The notes: generated from the sequence alone by a model not told the origin. A stretch of 64,000 bases of DNA from Desmonostoc muscorum FACHB-395 (GCF_014698035.1 NZ_JACJSF010000022.1:1-64000); one strand, 5' to 3'; numbered from the stretch's first letter, positions 8,846-18,537 are shown. Translations and numbers: made by a program.

Positions 8846-9007
8846 ATGCACCGCATCAGACAAGCGACGGATAACTATGTTGTTTTTGATAGCGCCATAG
8901 TTTATAGCCGTCGCTTTGATGTGCGAATTGTTGCATTGTCCAGCAACTCCACTACCTCAATAATTACACTAGGATGGATAAAATACACTGCCAATTTAAA
9001 ATTTTGA
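8846..9007 (+). CDS. Candidate small protein with strong ribosome-binding site
   Basis: A 53-codon frame (MHRIRQATDN... ending ANLKF) begins 6-8 bases after a strong GGAGGAGA Shine-Dalgarno sequence. It ends 38 bases before the metallopeptidase-like gene. The Shine-Dalgarno bases can pair with CCTCC at 8817-8821 in a short hairpin, so translation could be controlled, or the site could be a chance hairpin. I do not recognise the protein. It has no clear membrane segment. Conservation in relatives would decide whether it is real. Confidence 0.35.
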   Translation: MHRIRQATDNYVVFDSAIVYSRRFDVRIVALSSNSTTSIITLGWIKYTANLKF

Positions 9008-9045
9008 ATTTTCCAGAAAATCTAAAATCCAAAATAGAGTGACCT

Positions 9046-9789
9046 ATGAGGGAACCAAGTAAAAATTCTGAACCCTTGCTCACCCAAGAAGCCCCGTCAG
9101 TTGTTGAGCGTATGGGGCTAACCTGGCTAATTGCAGCAGCGATCGCAACTGCTTTACTGTGGCAAGTACCAGGAGGTGATTATATCTTATACCCATTTAC
9201 AATCCTGGCAACCTGGTTCCATGAAATGGGTCACGGTTTAATGGCACTCCTATTAGGGGGACAGTTTCAAAAATTACAGATTTTTAGCAATGGTTCCGGT
9301 GTTGCAACTTATGGCATCCGGTCGTCATTGGGGCCAATTGGCCCGGCACTGGTCGCCGCCGCAGGACCAATGGGGCCGCCTCTTGCGGGCGCAGCTTTGA
9401 TTCTGGCTTCCCGCAGTTTTAAAGCAGCTTCCCTAAGTTTGAAAATATTAGGGAGTTTTTTGCTATTTTCCACATTAATTTGGATACGTTCCTGGTTTGG
9501 ATTAGTGGCAATTCCCTTGTTGGGTTTAATAATTTTGGGTATCGCCCTGAAAGCACCTCGTTGGGCGCAAGGGTTTGCCATTCAATTTCTGGGTGTACAA
9601 GCTTGTGTGAGTACGTACCATCAACTTGATTATCTATTTAGTAGTTCTGCTGGCCCCCTTGGACTCTCTGATACGGCGCAAATGCAGCGATATTTGCTTT
9701 TACCTTATTGGTTTTGGGGCGGGTTGATGGCGATCGCATCTCTGGTGATTTTAGTCCAAAGTCTCCGCGTTGCCTATCGTTCAGAATGA
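9046..9789 (+). CDS. M50-type membrane metallopeptidase-like protein
   Basis: 247 residues with about five or six hydrophobic segments. A zinc-binding HEMGH motif (His59, Glu60, His63) sits at the end of a transmembrane helix (ILATWFHEMGHGLMALLLGG), as in the M50B-like peptidase family. The later segments are rich in Gly/Ala/Pro (PALVAAAGPMGPPLAG). It probably acts as an integral membrane protease, or is a relic of one; the substrate is unknown. No PDZ or CBS domain is attached, unlike the M50 protein at 39358-40482. The start is ATG. Confidence 0.8.
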   Translation: MREPSKNSEPLLTQEAPSVVERMGLTWLIAAAIATALLWQVPGGDYILYPFTILATWFHEMGHGLMALLLGGQFQKLQIFSNGSGVATYGIRSSLGPIGPALVAAAGPMGPPLAGAALILASRSFKAASLSLKILGSFLLFSTLIWIRSWFGLVAIPLLGLIILGIALKAPRWAQGFAIQFLGVQACVSTYHQLDYLFSSSAGPLGLSDTAQMQRYLLLPYWFWGGLMAIASLVILVQSLRVAYRSE

Positions 9790-9819
9790 ATATACAAATT
9801 AGCGATCGCCAATCCTTAC

Positions 9820-10824
9820 CTAAGCTGACGGTTGAGGGCGAATTTCATTAGCGCAAGGACGACCATTTTCAACATCAGCAATATTAGCAAAAGTTGTTTC
9901 TGCAATATTGTGAAGAGCTTCTGCTGTAAAAAAGGCTTGATGTCCGGTAATTAGTACATTAGGGAACATTGTCAGACGTTGGAAAATATCATCTTGAATA
10001 ATTTCGCCAGATAAATCCTCAAAAAACAATTCCGATTCTTGTTCGTAGACATCGACACCGAGATAGCCAATCTTACCAGACTTCAATCCCTCAATCACTG
10101 CTTGGGTATCAATCAGCGCTCCCCGGCTAGTATTAATTAGCATTACGCCTGGCTTAATCTGTTCTATAGCCTCAGCGTTAATTAAGTGATGCGTTTCGGG
10201 AGTCAGGGGGCAATGTAAGGAAATAATATCAGAGTTGGCAAATAGCTCAGGTAGTTCTACATACTTTCCACCTAGCGCCTCCAATTCTGGATTGCGATAA
10301 ACGTCATAGGCGAGTAGGTTACAGCCAAACCCCTTCATAATCTGTCCTAAAATCAGACCAATTTTACCTGTGCCGACAATCCCCACTGTACGCTTATGCA
10401 AGTTAAATCCCAACAGTCCATCTAGGGAAAAATTGCTTTCTCGGACACGGTTATAAGCCCGATGAATTTTGCGATTCAGGCTTAAAATCAATCCTACGGC
10501 ATGTTCTGCTACTCCATAAGGTGAGTAAGCGGGAACACGCACAACAGTAATTCCTAAATCTGCTGCGGCTTGTAAGTCTACATTGTTAAACCCAGCACAC
10601 CGAAGGACAACCAGCTTAGTACCCCGTGAGGCGAGAAGTTTTAAAGTTAGGGCATCAACCTGATCGTGTACAAATACGCAAACCGCCGGAAATCCGGCGG
10701 CGAGGATAGCAGTATCCCGATTTAAACGGGGTTCAAAAAACGCTAATTCGTGTTGTGTGGGAGAATTTACAGTTGACAAAAACTGTCGATCGTAGACTTT
10801 TGTACTGAAGACTGCTACTTTCAT
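9820..10824 (-). CDS. D-lactate dehydrogenase family 2-hydroxyacid dehydrogenase
   Basis: 334 residues from the ATG at 10824 ([12 protein letters not shown]); a second ATG four codons upstream is possible. The NAD-binding motif is [10 protein letters not shown]. The catalytic residues of the D-2-hydroxyacid dehydrogenase family are recognisable: Arg in NTSRGALID, Glu in GVDVYEQE, and His in [10 protein letters not shown]. The DVYEQE and FFEDLSGE region is typical of fermentative D-LDH (LdhA), so NADH-dependent pyruvate to D-lactate is the likely reaction. It stands alone, convergent with the metallopeptidase-like gene. Confidence 0.88.
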   Translation of the reverse strand: MKVAVFSTKVYDRQFLSTVNSPTQHELAFFEPRLNRDTAILAAGFPAVCVFVHDQVDALTLKLLASRGTKLVVLRCAGFNNVDLQAAADLGITVVRVPAYSPYGVAEHAVGLILSLNRKIHRAYNRVRESNFSLDGLLGFNLHKRTVGIVGTGKIGLILGQIMKGFGCNLLAYDVYRNPELEALGGKYVELPELFANSDIISLHCPLTPETHHLINAEAIEQIKPGVMLINTSRGALIDTQAVIEGLKSGKIGYLGVDVYEQESELFFEDLSGEIIQDDIFQRLTMFPNVLITGHQAFFTAEALHNIAETTFANIADVENGRPCANEIRPQPSA

Positions 10825-11171
10825 ACAAAACCTCAAGCTTTATGCTGCACGGTATCCGACTACATAATACCTTGGCAGTTAGAAAAGCGATGTCTAAGAC
10901 GGGCTATTCGCTATCGTATTTTTGAATATTGCCAGCTTTCAGAATTACAGTTAGCTAAAAACCCCCTTAAGGGGGTTGGGATATCTCTTCCGTGTAAGTC
11001 TGAAACTAAAGCAAAAATTTAGAATTCAGATTGAAAAAGAATTCATAAGTCAGAATTCAGGAGTCAGAATCAAGACGCTCGCAAACTCGCTAACGCTGCG
11101 CTATCCGCTTTTTCGTTCAGAATTCATTCTGAATTCTGACTCCTGACTCCTGAATTCTGTTCGATAAATAA
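10825..11171. other. Repeat-bearing intergenic region
   Basis: 347 bases without a gene. It contains a perfect 18-bp palindrome (AACCCCCTTAAGGGGGTT, 10960-10977) and the GAATTCAGGAGTCAG-type inverted repeat described separately. No coding signal is visible. Confidence 0.6.
11051..11159. repeat. GAATTCAGGAGTCAG-armed inverted repeat, copy A
   Basis: 17-base arms CAGAATTCAGGAGTCAG (11051-11067) and the exact complement (11143-11159) enclose a 75-base core. The core (GCTCGC...CTATCCGC) is homologous, in inverted orientation, to the core of the copy at 37647-37798. Confidence 0.8.
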
Positions 11172-12194
11172 TTAAGGTAGATTACTGACTTTTGGCTGCT
11201 CGAAGTAGCCATACATCACTCGCGAAACTTGACGAATAAAATCTCTAGCTCTAAGGTCATTATTTGGTCTACGCACAAAAATTCCTGCTAAATAACGCTT
11301 ACCTGATGGTGTTTCAATAATACCTGCATCACCCAATACAAATCGCAGAGTACCTGTTTTATGAGCAATATTTGCACCAGAACCTAAGCCAGATGGAAGC
11401 AATGCTCTATTATGACAACGAATCATAATACCTAAAACTTGGGATTGACTTCTATCAGAAATTAACTGATTATTTGTAACCAAAGCTGACAGTCTTACCA
11501 AGTCTTTGGCACTAGTTTTATTTGTTCCTTTAAAGTCTCCTAACATATTGTGAATCACAGTGCTTTGCAATCCCCAACGGCGAAACTTTTGATTTAATTT
11601 AGATACACCACCTAAACGATCGATAACCATATTTGTAGCAGTGTTATCGCTAATAGTCATCATCTTGGTTGCAGTTTGCAAGAGACTCAGCTTAGTTCCC
11701 ACTCGTTGATACTGCAAATCTCCAGAACCGCCAGTGACATGTTTCCGTCGCATCACCAAAGTTTCACCAAGTTTGATTCTCCCTGCATCTACTTCTTGAA
11801 ACAATGCAATCAAAATCGGATACTTAATTGTGCTAGCAGCAGAAAATGCTTTATCACCATTAAAACTAAAATAATCACCTGTTTTTAAGTCCATAAAAAA
11901 GATTCCGGGAGTGAGGAATCTATAGCGAGCCATTAATGCTTTAATAGGAGTTTTTAGTTCTGATATCTCGCGTCCTAGAGGAACTACACCAGTAAATTTA
12001 GAACTATTTATTGGGTTGGCAGGATCGCCTAGAGGAACCGGAGGAATAAATTTAAGTTTTGGTAATTGTAAATCAGATTGATTTGCACTCCAGTCATTTA
12101 CGTTGCCAAGTTGATTGGTGTTAGGATTCGCTTTTACTGGAGACGAAAATAAAAAAATACTTGTAAGGCTGAGTAATAACCAGCGTAGTTTCAT
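11172..12194 (-). CDS. Exported class A beta-lactamase-like serine hydrolase
   Basis: 340 residues with an N-terminal signal peptide (basic MKLRW, hydrophobic core, SSPVKANP). The penicilloyl-transferase motifs are present: SxxK (S121-TIK124, in AASTIKYP), SDN (TISDNTATN) and KTG (AHKTGTLRF). The omega-loop stretch reads LGDFKGTNKTS, and the ExxLN motif that supplies the deacylating Glu166 of true class A beta-lactamases is not seen. The protein is therefore more likely a periplasmic serine hydrolase or penicillin-binding relative than a resistance enzyme. It starts at an ATG and is monocistronic. Confidence 0.82.
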   Translation of the reverse strand: MKLRWLLLSLTSIFLFSSPVKANPNTNQLGNVNDWSANQSDLQLPKLKFIPPVPLGDPANPINSSKFTGVVPLGREISELKTPIKALMARYRFLTPGIFFMDLKTGDYFSFNGDKAFSAASTIKYPILIALFQEVDAGRIKLGETLVMRRKHVTGGSGDLQYQRVGTKLSLLQTATKMMTISDNTATNMVIDRLGGVSKLNQKFRRWGLQSTVIHNMLGDFKGTNKTSAKDLVRLSALVTNNQLISDRSQSQVLGIMIRCHNRALLPSGLGSGANIAHKTGTLRFVLGDAGIIETPSGKRYLAGIFVRRPNNDLRARDFIRQVSRVMYGYFEQPKVSNLP

Positions 12195-12763
12195 GTAGTG
12201 CTGTAAGGATAGTGTTGGATTTATTTACAGAGATTTTCTCAAGAAGTTAACGAAATCCGGATTGATTGATATAGTAATCACTAAGGTATCCCATGTCAAT
12301 AGATATGAAAAACAGATTTATTGGAAAATTTAAAATAAAATGTATGGTAAAAAAACACAAGGTAGAATATGGAGAATATGCTTTTATCACATCAATTGAT
12401 TATATTTTTATACAAATAGTAAGAGATTATAATTGCAGTTTTAATTCTGCTAGCAATGATTTATACATACATATCGCTCTGGATAAAAAAGCAATTGCTT
12501 CTATATAATTCATAATTATTAATTCATGATATCAACTTAGGATAACTAGTTATGGTTTTTACACTTAGTAACTAAGGTGTTAAAAGTTATTTATAAAGTG
12601 TAAAAATAAAATTACTGTAGTGGCGTGGGACAGCTAAAATAGTGCAGTCGAAAAAGAAATGGTATGACTATACTGGATCGGTAGAATAGTCTATGTAGTT
12701 TCACTAATGCCAATCGACCCACGCATCTGCTAGAGATTTGAAAGGTTTACTGTTATGTAAGAA
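12195..12763. other. AT-rich spacer with one doubtful small frame
   Basis: 569 bases between the beta-lactamase-like gene and the YifB gene. A 71-codon frame lies at 12293-12508 (listed separately). I see no inverted repeat or RNA gene. The final 100 bases should hold the YifB promoter. Confidence 0.45.
12293..12508 (+). CDS. Hypothetical small basic protein (doubtful)
   Basis: 71 codons from an ATG. The N-terminal half is Lys-rich and the middle is aromatic/isoleucine-rich (YAFITSIDYIFIQIV). No domain is recognised, there is no convincing Shine-Dalgarno sequence, and the base composition is that of the AT-rich spacer. A chance frame is as likely as a gene. Confidence 0.25.
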   Translation: MSIDMKNRFIGKFKIKCMVKKHKVEYGEYAFITSIDYIFIQIVRDYNCSFNSASNDLYIHIALDKKAIASI

Positions 12764-14293
12764 ATGCTTGCCAGAGTCTGGAGTGCATCAATTGTGGGCA
12801 TCGATGCCGTCAAAGTAGGCGTAGAAGTCGATGTCTCAGGGGGATTACCGGGAATTGTTGTCTTGGGACTGCCAGATTCAGCGATTCAAGAATCGAGAGA
12901 AAGAGTCAAAGCAACGCTGAAAAATGCAGGTTTCGCCTTTCCTATGCGGAAAATTGTGATCAATTTAACTCCGGCAGATTTACGCAAAGAAGGCCCTTGT
13001 TTCGATTTGCCTATTAGCGTGGGAATTTTGGCGGCTTCTGAGCAAGTTAGCGCTGATTTGTTGGGGGATTATCTATTCTTAGGTGAAGTGTCTCTAGATG
13101 GCAGCTTGCGTCCGGTGGCTGGTGTTTTACCGATCGCAGCAGCAGCCCAAAAAATGGGAATTGCAGGTTTAGTTATCCCTGCTGATAATGCCCAAGAAGC
13201 CGCAGTGGTTCAAGGCTTGGCTGTTTACGGCTGCAAACATTTGTCTGATGTGGTAGCTCTTTTAAATAATCCAGGGCGTTACAAACCTGTGCAAATGGAT
13301 AGTACAGTAGACATAGCAACAGTATCTTACCCTGGCGCAGATTTGCATGATGTTAAAGGACAAGCTCATGCGCGTAGGGCTTTAGAAATTGCTGCTGCTG
13401 GTGGGCATAATTTAATCTTTGTCGGGCCGCCTGGTAGTGGGAAAACCATGTTAGCACGGCGCTTACCAGGAATTTTACCGCCCCTAAGTTTTGCCGAATC
13501 TTTGGAAGTGACTCGCATCCATTCGGTGGCTGGTTTATTGAAAAATCGCGGTTCTTTGGTACGCGATCGCCCTTTTCGCAGTCCCCACCACTCAGCATCC
13601 GGGCCTTCTCTTGTTGGTGGCGGTAGCTTTCCTCGTCCTGGCGAAATCTCATTATCTCACAGAGGTGTCCTGTTCCTTGACGAATTAACTGAGTTTAAAC
13701 GTGATGTGCTGGAATTTCTCCGTCAGCCTTTAGAAGATGGCTACGTTACAATTTCTCGTACCAGACTATCGGTAATGTTTCCGGCGCAGTTTACTTTGGT
13801 GGCGAGTACCAATCCCTGTCCTTGCGGTTACTATGGCGATACCATCCAACAATGTACTTGTTCTCCCCGCCAACGTGAGCAATATTGGGCAAAACTTTCT
13901 GGCCCGTTGATGGATCGAATTGATTTACAAGTTGCAGTAAATCGCTTGAAACCAGAAGAAATTACCCAACAACCTACGGGAGAAACATCAACATCAGTGC
14001 TACAACGAGTTCAACAAGCAAGCGATCGCGCCATTACCCGCTTCCAAGAAGAAGCAAATCTGCGTTGCAATGCTCAGATGCAAAGTCGTCATCTCCAGAA
14101 ATGGTGCAAGCTAGATGATGCTAGCCGCAGTTTATTAGAAGTAGCCATTAGAAAATTAGGTTTATCGGCAAGAGCTAGCGATCGCATTCTCAAAGTAGCG
14201 CGAACTATTGCAGATTTAGCGGGAGACGATGAGCTAAAAACTAATCATGTGGCGGAAGCAATTCAATATCGCACAATCGACAGAATGCAGTAA
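12764..14293 (+). CDS. YifB/ComM-family Mg-chelatase-like AAA+ ATPase
   Basis: 509 residues in the usual order. An N-terminal ChlI-like domain (residues about 1-170, starting MLARVWSASIVGIDA) is followed by an AAA+ core with Walker A (GPPGSGKTMLARRLPGILPP) and Walker B (GVLFLDELTEF). A CPCGYYGD cysteine motif and a C-terminal Mg_chelatase_C domain (LSARASDRILKVARTIADL) complete it. ComM-type members are hexameric helicases that promote branch migration in natural transformation. They are not part of the chlorophyll Mg-chelatase. The start is ATG. A GAATTC-armed repeat follows the stop immediately. Confidence 0.9.
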   Translation: MLARVWSASIVGIDAVKVGVEVDVSGGLPGIVVLGLPDSAIQESRERVKATLKNAGFAFPMRKIVINLTPADLRKEGPCFDLPISVGILAASEQVSADLLGDYLFLGEVSLDGSLRPVAGVLPIAAAAQKMGIAGLVIPADNAQEAAVVQGLAVYGCKHLSDVVALLNNPGRYKPVQMDSTVDIATVSYPGADLHDVKGQAHARRALEIAAAGGHNLIFVGPPGSGKTMLARRLPGILPPLSFAESLEVTRIHSVAGLLKNRGSLVRDRPFRSPHHSASGPSLVGGGSFPRPGEISLSHRGVLFLDELTEFKRDVLEFLRQPLEDGYVTISRTRLSVMFPAQFTLVASTNPCPCGYYGDTIQQCTCSPRQREQYWAKLSGPLMDRIDLQVAVNRLKPEEITQQPTGETSTSVLQRVQQASDRAITRFQEEANLRCNAQMQSRHLQKWCKLDDASRSLLEVAIRKLGLSARASDRILKVARTIADLAGDDELKTNHVAEAIQYRTIDRMQ

Positions 14294-14296
14294 AAA

Positions 14297-14470
14297 GGAG
14301 TCAGAATTCAGAATAACTCGACAGATGAATCTGCTTGCTTTAGCAAAAATGCTTTCCTTCTCTGCTGTTATATCAATGAATAGATTTGATATTTTTTACT
14401 CTAAACCCAATATTCTATTGACTTGCACTTTTATCCAGCCTGAATTCTGACTCCTGTATTCTGAATTCTT
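14297..14470. repeat. GAATTCAGGAGTCAG-armed inverted repeat, copy B
   Basis: Arms GGAGTCAGAATTCA (14297-14310) and TGAATTCTGACTCC (14441-14454), with an additional TATTCTGAATTCT, enclose an unrelated core. It starts four bases after the YifB stop and could act in transcript ending. Confidence 0.7.
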
Positions 14471-14592
14471 GCTTATGAAATTCCTCCTCAAGAACGCTTT
14501 ACAAACTCCCTTGGGAGGATGTCGCCACCCAGAGAATAAGTATCAAATATATCAGGAAGTAAGCGATATCCTCTTAGAAGGAGACTGGTTGG

Positions 14593-15609
14593 ATGAATTT
14601 GCAGGCAATTTGGAAGTTATTCCAAGAGACATTCAAAGAATGGAGTGAGGATAAAGCCTCACGGTTAGCGGCGGCGTTGGCTTATTACACGATTTTTTCG
14701 ATTGCACCGTTGTTAATTATTGTAATTGCGATCGCAGGGGCAGTATTTGGAGAAGAGGCGGCAAGGGGTCAAATTGTCGGACAAATTCAAGGTTTAGTCG
14801 GCCCAGATGGGGCAGAATTTATCCAAACAGCGATTCAAAATGCGAACAAACCACAGACAGGAGCGATCGCTTCTATTATTAGTGTTGTAGTTCTGCTATT
14901 GGGTGCTACTGGTTTATTTACTGAGTTGCAAGATTCACTCAACACGATTTGGGAAGTTAAACCGAAACCTGGACGCGGCGTAACTAACATGATTCGCCTA
15001 CGCTTTTTGTCTTTTGCAATGGTCATAGGTATTGGCTTTTTACTGTTAGTTTCTCTGGTAATTAGTACGGCTTTAGCAGCATTGGTAACATATTTTAGCA
15101 ACTTGCTACCCGGTGTAGATTTCCTTTGGCAGATTCTCAATTTCCTTCTATCTTTTGCCATCACTACGTTCCTGTTTGGACTCATTTTTAAAGTCCTACC
15201 AGATGTCAAAATTGGTTGGAGTGATGTTTTAATTGGAGCTATGCTCACCTCCTTTTTGTTCTCGATTGGGAGATTTTTATTAGGACAGTATTTAGGTAAT
15301 GGCAGTTTTGGTTCAGCTTATGGTGCTGCTGGTTCATTGGTAGTGATTTTAGCTTGGGTTAACTATGCCGCACAGATTCTTTTCTTCGGTGCTGAATTTA
15401 CCCAAGTTTATGCTAGAAGGTATGGAAGCGGCATAACCCCAACAAAACATGCCATTCCTTTATCTGATAACACTGAATATAATGGCAAGGCTCAAACGAG
15501 GCAATCGTCCACTAATAAAAAGTCATCTTCTAACTTGATTAATCGTTTATTCCATTCTTTCAAGAAGCCCAGACGATTAAAACAAAGGAGGAAGAATCAG
15601 CGATTTTAA
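14593..15609 (+). CDS. YihY/BrkB-family inner membrane protein
   Basis: 338 residues with six hydrophobic segments. The N-terminal family hallmark is present (SRLAAALAYYTIFSIAPLL), as is the later GSFGSAYGAAGSLVVILAWVNYAAQILFFGAEF block. The C-terminal 60 residues are cytosolic and very basic (KKPRRLKQRRKNQRF). The family was once called RNase BN, but that activity belongs to another gene. The function is unknown; a transport role in the plasma membrane is generally supposed. It starts at an ATG preceded by AGAAGGAGA, a good ribosome-binding site. Confidence 0.9.
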   Translation: MNLQAIWKLFQETFKEWSEDKASRLAAALAYYTIFSIAPLLIIVIAIAGAVFGEEAARGQIVGQIQGLVGPDGAEFIQTAIQNANKPQTGAIASIISVVVLLLGATGLFTELQDSLNTIWEVKPKPGRGVTNMIRLRFLSFAMVIGIGFLLLVSLVISTALAALVTYFSNLLPGVDFLWQILNFLLSFAITTFLFGLIFKVLPDVKIGWSDVLIGAMLTSFLFSIGRFLLGQYLGNGSFGSAYGAAGSLVVILAWVNYAAQILFFGAEFTQVYARRYGSGITPTKHAIPLSDNTEYNGKAQTRQSSTNKKSSSNLINRLFHSFKKPRRLKQRRKNQRF

Positions 15610-15766
15610 CCCCATTATCCAGGGCTTATATGTTTGTAACTCTGATAAATATTGAAGAATTTAACCTCTAATAAAAATCAGTTTTATGAAATCAGATGCC
15701 ACATAAATAAAGTAATACTGGATTTTTTCCAGAAGTCTATATGAAAAAGGAAGAAAATCAGTGCTA

Positions 15767-16318
15767 ATGGAAAAATGGTTTTTTATCGATTGGCAAGCAA
15801 TCTTTGTTCCTAGCATCAGCGTCTTTGAGTTGATTATCCGTGGTTCACTAGTCTACTTAGCGCTGTTCTCAGTGTTACGTTTCCTTCCTAGCCGACAGCT
15901 AGGAACACTAGGAATTACTGATTTACTTGTAGTTGTACTATTTGCTGAAGCTGCCCAAAATGCGATGGCAAGTAATTATACATCGATTACTGAAGGCGCT
16001 ATCCTGGTAGGAACTGTGATTTTTTGGAGTTATTTATTGAACTGGTTAGGCTACAAAATACCCCAGTTCCAACGTTTTATGAATCAGCCACCACTGCTAC
16101 TGGTAAAAAATGGTCGGATGATTCAGCGTCATTTGCAACGAGAGTTAATTACAGACGATGAGTTGATGAGCAAGTTACGTCAGCAAGGTGTAGAGTTTTT
16201 AGCCGATGTAAAGTTTGCATATATGGAGGCTGACGGTAGAATTAGCATCATCACCTTTGATTCAAAAACTAATTCCGCCCCTGAGCCAAAAGCAGCATTA
16301 AAAATTGATCTACATTAA
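15767..16318 (+). CDS. DUF421/YetF-family membrane protein
   Basis: 183 residues from the ATG at 15767 (a GTG at 15761 is the alternative). Three hydrophobic helices occupy the first 95 residues, with the DUF421 motif FLPSRQLGTLGITDLLVVVLFAEAAQNAM. A soluble domain follows with NQPPLLLVKNGRMIQRHLQRE, the typical start of the YetF beta domain. The family has no firm biochemical function. It is 40 bases upstream of purB on the same strand, so co-transcription is possible. Confidence 0.85.
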   Translation: MEKWFFIDWQAIFVPSISVFELIIRGSLVYLALFSVLRFLPSRQLGTLGITDLLVVVLFAEAAQNAMASNYTSITEGAILVGTVIFWSYLLNWLGYKIPQFQRFMNQPPLLLVKNGRMIQRHLQRELITDDELMSKLRQQGVEFLADVKFAYMEADGRISIITFDSKTNSAPEPKAALKIDLH

Positions 16319-16358
16319 TTAGACTGTAAAATATGACGGTTGTATTCTGTGCCGAACT

Positions 16359-17654
16359 GTGATTGAGCGTTATACTTTGCCCGAAATGGCTAATCTGTGG
16401 AGTGAAACCTACAAACTAAAAACTTGGCTGCAAGTCGAGATTGCTGTTTGTGAGGCTCAAGCTGAACTAGGTTACATTCCATCTCAGGCGGTTGAGGAAA
16501 TTAAGGCCAAGGCAGATTTTGACCCCAAGCGGGTGTTAGAAATTGAGGCTGTAGTCCGCCACGATGTCATCGCTTTTTTGACAAATGTCAATGAATATGT
16601 TGGGGAAGCCGGACGCTACATTCACCTGGGTTTAACCAGTTCGGATGTTTTGGATACAGCTTTAGCACTGCAATTGGTTGCCAGCCTGGATCTATTATTG
16701 CAACGTTTGGAAGATTTGATTCAGGTAATTCGTGAAAAAGCACGGGAACACCGTCATACAGTCATGGCTGGCCGATCGCATGGTATTCACGCTGAACCGA
16801 TTACTTTTGGTTTCAAGCTGGCTGGCTGGTTAGCAGAGGTGTTGCGACACCAAGAACGCTTGAGAATTCTCCGCCAAACCATTGCTGTGGGTAAGATTTC
16901 TGGTGCAGTGGGAACTTATGCCAATGTTGAACCGCGTGTAGAAGCGATCGCTTGCCAAAAACTCGGACTCAAACCCGATACGGCCTCAACACAAGTTATT
17001 TCCCGCGATCGCCACGCCGACTACGTGCAACAATTAGCTTTAGTAGCCGCATCCATCGAACGTTTTGCTGTAGAAATTCGCAATCTACAAAAAACAGACG
17101 TTCTGGAGGTTGAAGAATTCTTTGCCAAAGGTCAAAAAGGCTCCTCAGCCATGCCACACAAGCGTAATCCCATCCGTTCGGAACGGCTAACGGGAATGGC
17201 CCGACTGGTGAGAAGTCATGCTGGTGCAGCTTTGGAAAACGTTGCTCTCTGGCATGAGAGGGATATTTCCCACAGTTCTGTAGAACGGGTGATTTTACCA
17301 GATGCTTGTACTTTGACGCATTTTATGTTGTCAGAAATAACCGACTTGGTGAAAAACCTATTGGTCTATCCTGAAAATATGGAACGAAATCTCAACTGCT
17401 ACGGCGGCGTTGTGTTCAGCCAAAAAGTGCTACTTGCCTTGATAGACAAGGGAAGCAGCCGCGAAGAAGCTTATGCGATCGTTCAAGAAAGCGCTCACGT
17501 CGCTTGGAACAAGCCAGGAGGCAATTTCCAGGACTTAATTAGCAAAGACCCTCGCGTTACTCAAAAGTTGTCCCCAGCAGAACTAGAAGTCTGTTTTGAC
17601 CCCCAGCAGCATCTCCAGCATTTAGAAGAAGTTTACCAACGATTAGGAATTTAG
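16359..17654 (+). CDS. purB: Adenylosuccinate lyase
   Basis: 431 residues from a GTG (MIERYTLPEMANLW, the usual N-terminus of this type). The fumarase/aspartase superfamily signature GSSAMPHKRNPI is present (catalytic Ser loop), along with HLGLTSSDVLDTA and GRSHGIHAEPITFG, which carries the general acid His. The enzyme acts twice in purine synthesis, on SAICAR and on adenylosuccinate. The length is normal. A near-perfect palindrome 12 bases after the stop is a likely terminator. Confidence 0.96.
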   Translation: MIERYTLPEMANLWSETYKLKTWLQVEIAVCEAQAELGYIPSQAVEEIKAKADFDPKRVLEIEAVVRHDVIAFLTNVNEYVGEAGRYIHLGLTSSDVLDTALALQLVASLDLLLQRLEDLIQVIREKAREHRHTVMAGRSHGIHAEPITFGFKLAGWLAEVLRHQERLRILRQTIAVGKISGAVGTYANVEPRVEAIACQKLGLKPDTASTQVISRDRHADYVQQLALVAASIERFAVEIRNLQKTDVLEVEEFFAKGQKGSSAMPHKRNPIRSERLTGMARLVRSHAGAALENVALWHERDISHSSVERVILPDACTLTHFMLSEITDLVKNLLVYPENMERNLNCYGGVVFSQKVLLALIDKGSSREEAYAIVQESAHVAWNKPGGNFQDLISKDPRVTQKLSPAELEVCFDPQQHLQHLEEVYQRLGI

Positions 17655-17982
17655 AATTAATTGACTTGTAGTGAGCGCTTAAGCGCTTACTACAAACTTT
17701 TAGACTCAAAAAATAAACAATAGCCGAAACCCTCGTTTTCAGGTAGTTTTGCTTAAAGATAATCGTAGGGACACAATATGTTGTGCTACTAACCCATGTA
17801 CTTGATTTACCTGAAATACGCTGTATGAACCATTGAACCCAGGTTAAAAAAGAATATAAAAATATCAAAAATATTTAGTATTGCATTGCTGAAGGCTGGA
17901 TGTTTGATGCTGGAATTATTCCTATAACTGGGTAGTATACATAACAAATAAGTAAGTATTTGTTAGTCCTACGAGTGCCTTA
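17655..17982. other. Intergenic region downstream of purB
   Basis: 328 bases. Apart from the palindrome at 17666-17695 nothing stands out. The right end should hold the promoter of the DUF4126 gene. Confidence 0.5.
17666..17695 (+). terminator. Near-perfect palindrome after purB
   Basis: Arms TTGTAGTGAGCGCTT and AAGCGCTTACTACAA have one mismatch and no spacer, and are followed by ACTTTTAG. A rho-independent terminator of purB or a copy of a small repeat are both possible. Confidence 0.5.
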
Positions 17983-18537
17983 ATGATTGAAATCCTAGCC
18001 ACACTTTCTGCCTCTGCCGCAGCAGGAATGAGAATAGGCATACCTTTGCTAATTATTGGACTATTGCAGGGTAGTAACTTATGGTCACAAGTTCCAATTT
18101 TATCTCACATTTCCCCACCAATATTGTTAGGCTGCCTCACCTTTTGGTCTTTAGTTGAATTATTAGCCTCAAAAAAGCTATGGGGGCAAAGATTACTACA
18201 ACTAATTCAGTTATTCATGTCTCCTATCGTAGGGGCAATTATGGGGTTAGCAGTTGCTAATGCCACAGCAACACCAAACTGGCTGATTGCCTGTATTGGA
18301 GGTTCCTTAGCTTTAGTACTCCAGCTAGTTCAAGTTGGTTGGTTCTATCGGTTACGTGGCTTACCCTTGTGGGTAGTCTTTCTTCAAGATACCTTGTGCA
18401 TTGCTCTAGTACTTTTTGCCTTTGATGCTCCTTGGCAAGGAGGATTAATTGCTTTAATACTGCTCTGGTTTGCAGTTCGTAGCGCCAAGCAGTGGTATGA
18501 CTGGTATCACAAGGGCAGAAGAGGGCATGGGGCATAG
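17983..18537 (+). CDS. DUF4126-family membrane protein
   Basis: 184 residues with five or six hydrophobic helices. The N-terminus (LATLSASAAAGMRIGIPLLIIGLL) and the LWSQVPILSHISPPILLGCLT block fit the DUF4126 family of small integral membrane proteins. The C-terminus is a short basic tail (WYHKGRRGHGA) that runs into the repeat region, so the true end of the conserved protein may be a few residues earlier. The function is unknown. Confidence 0.7.
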   Translation: MIEILATLSASAAAGMRIGIPLLIIGLLQGSNLWSQVPILSHISPPILLGCLTFWSLVELLASKKLWGQRLLQLIQLFMSPIVGAIMGLAVANATATPNWLIACIGGSLALVLQLVQVGWFYRLRGLPLWVVFLQDTLCIALVLFAFDAPWQGGLIALILLWFAVRSAKQWYDWYHKGRRGHGA

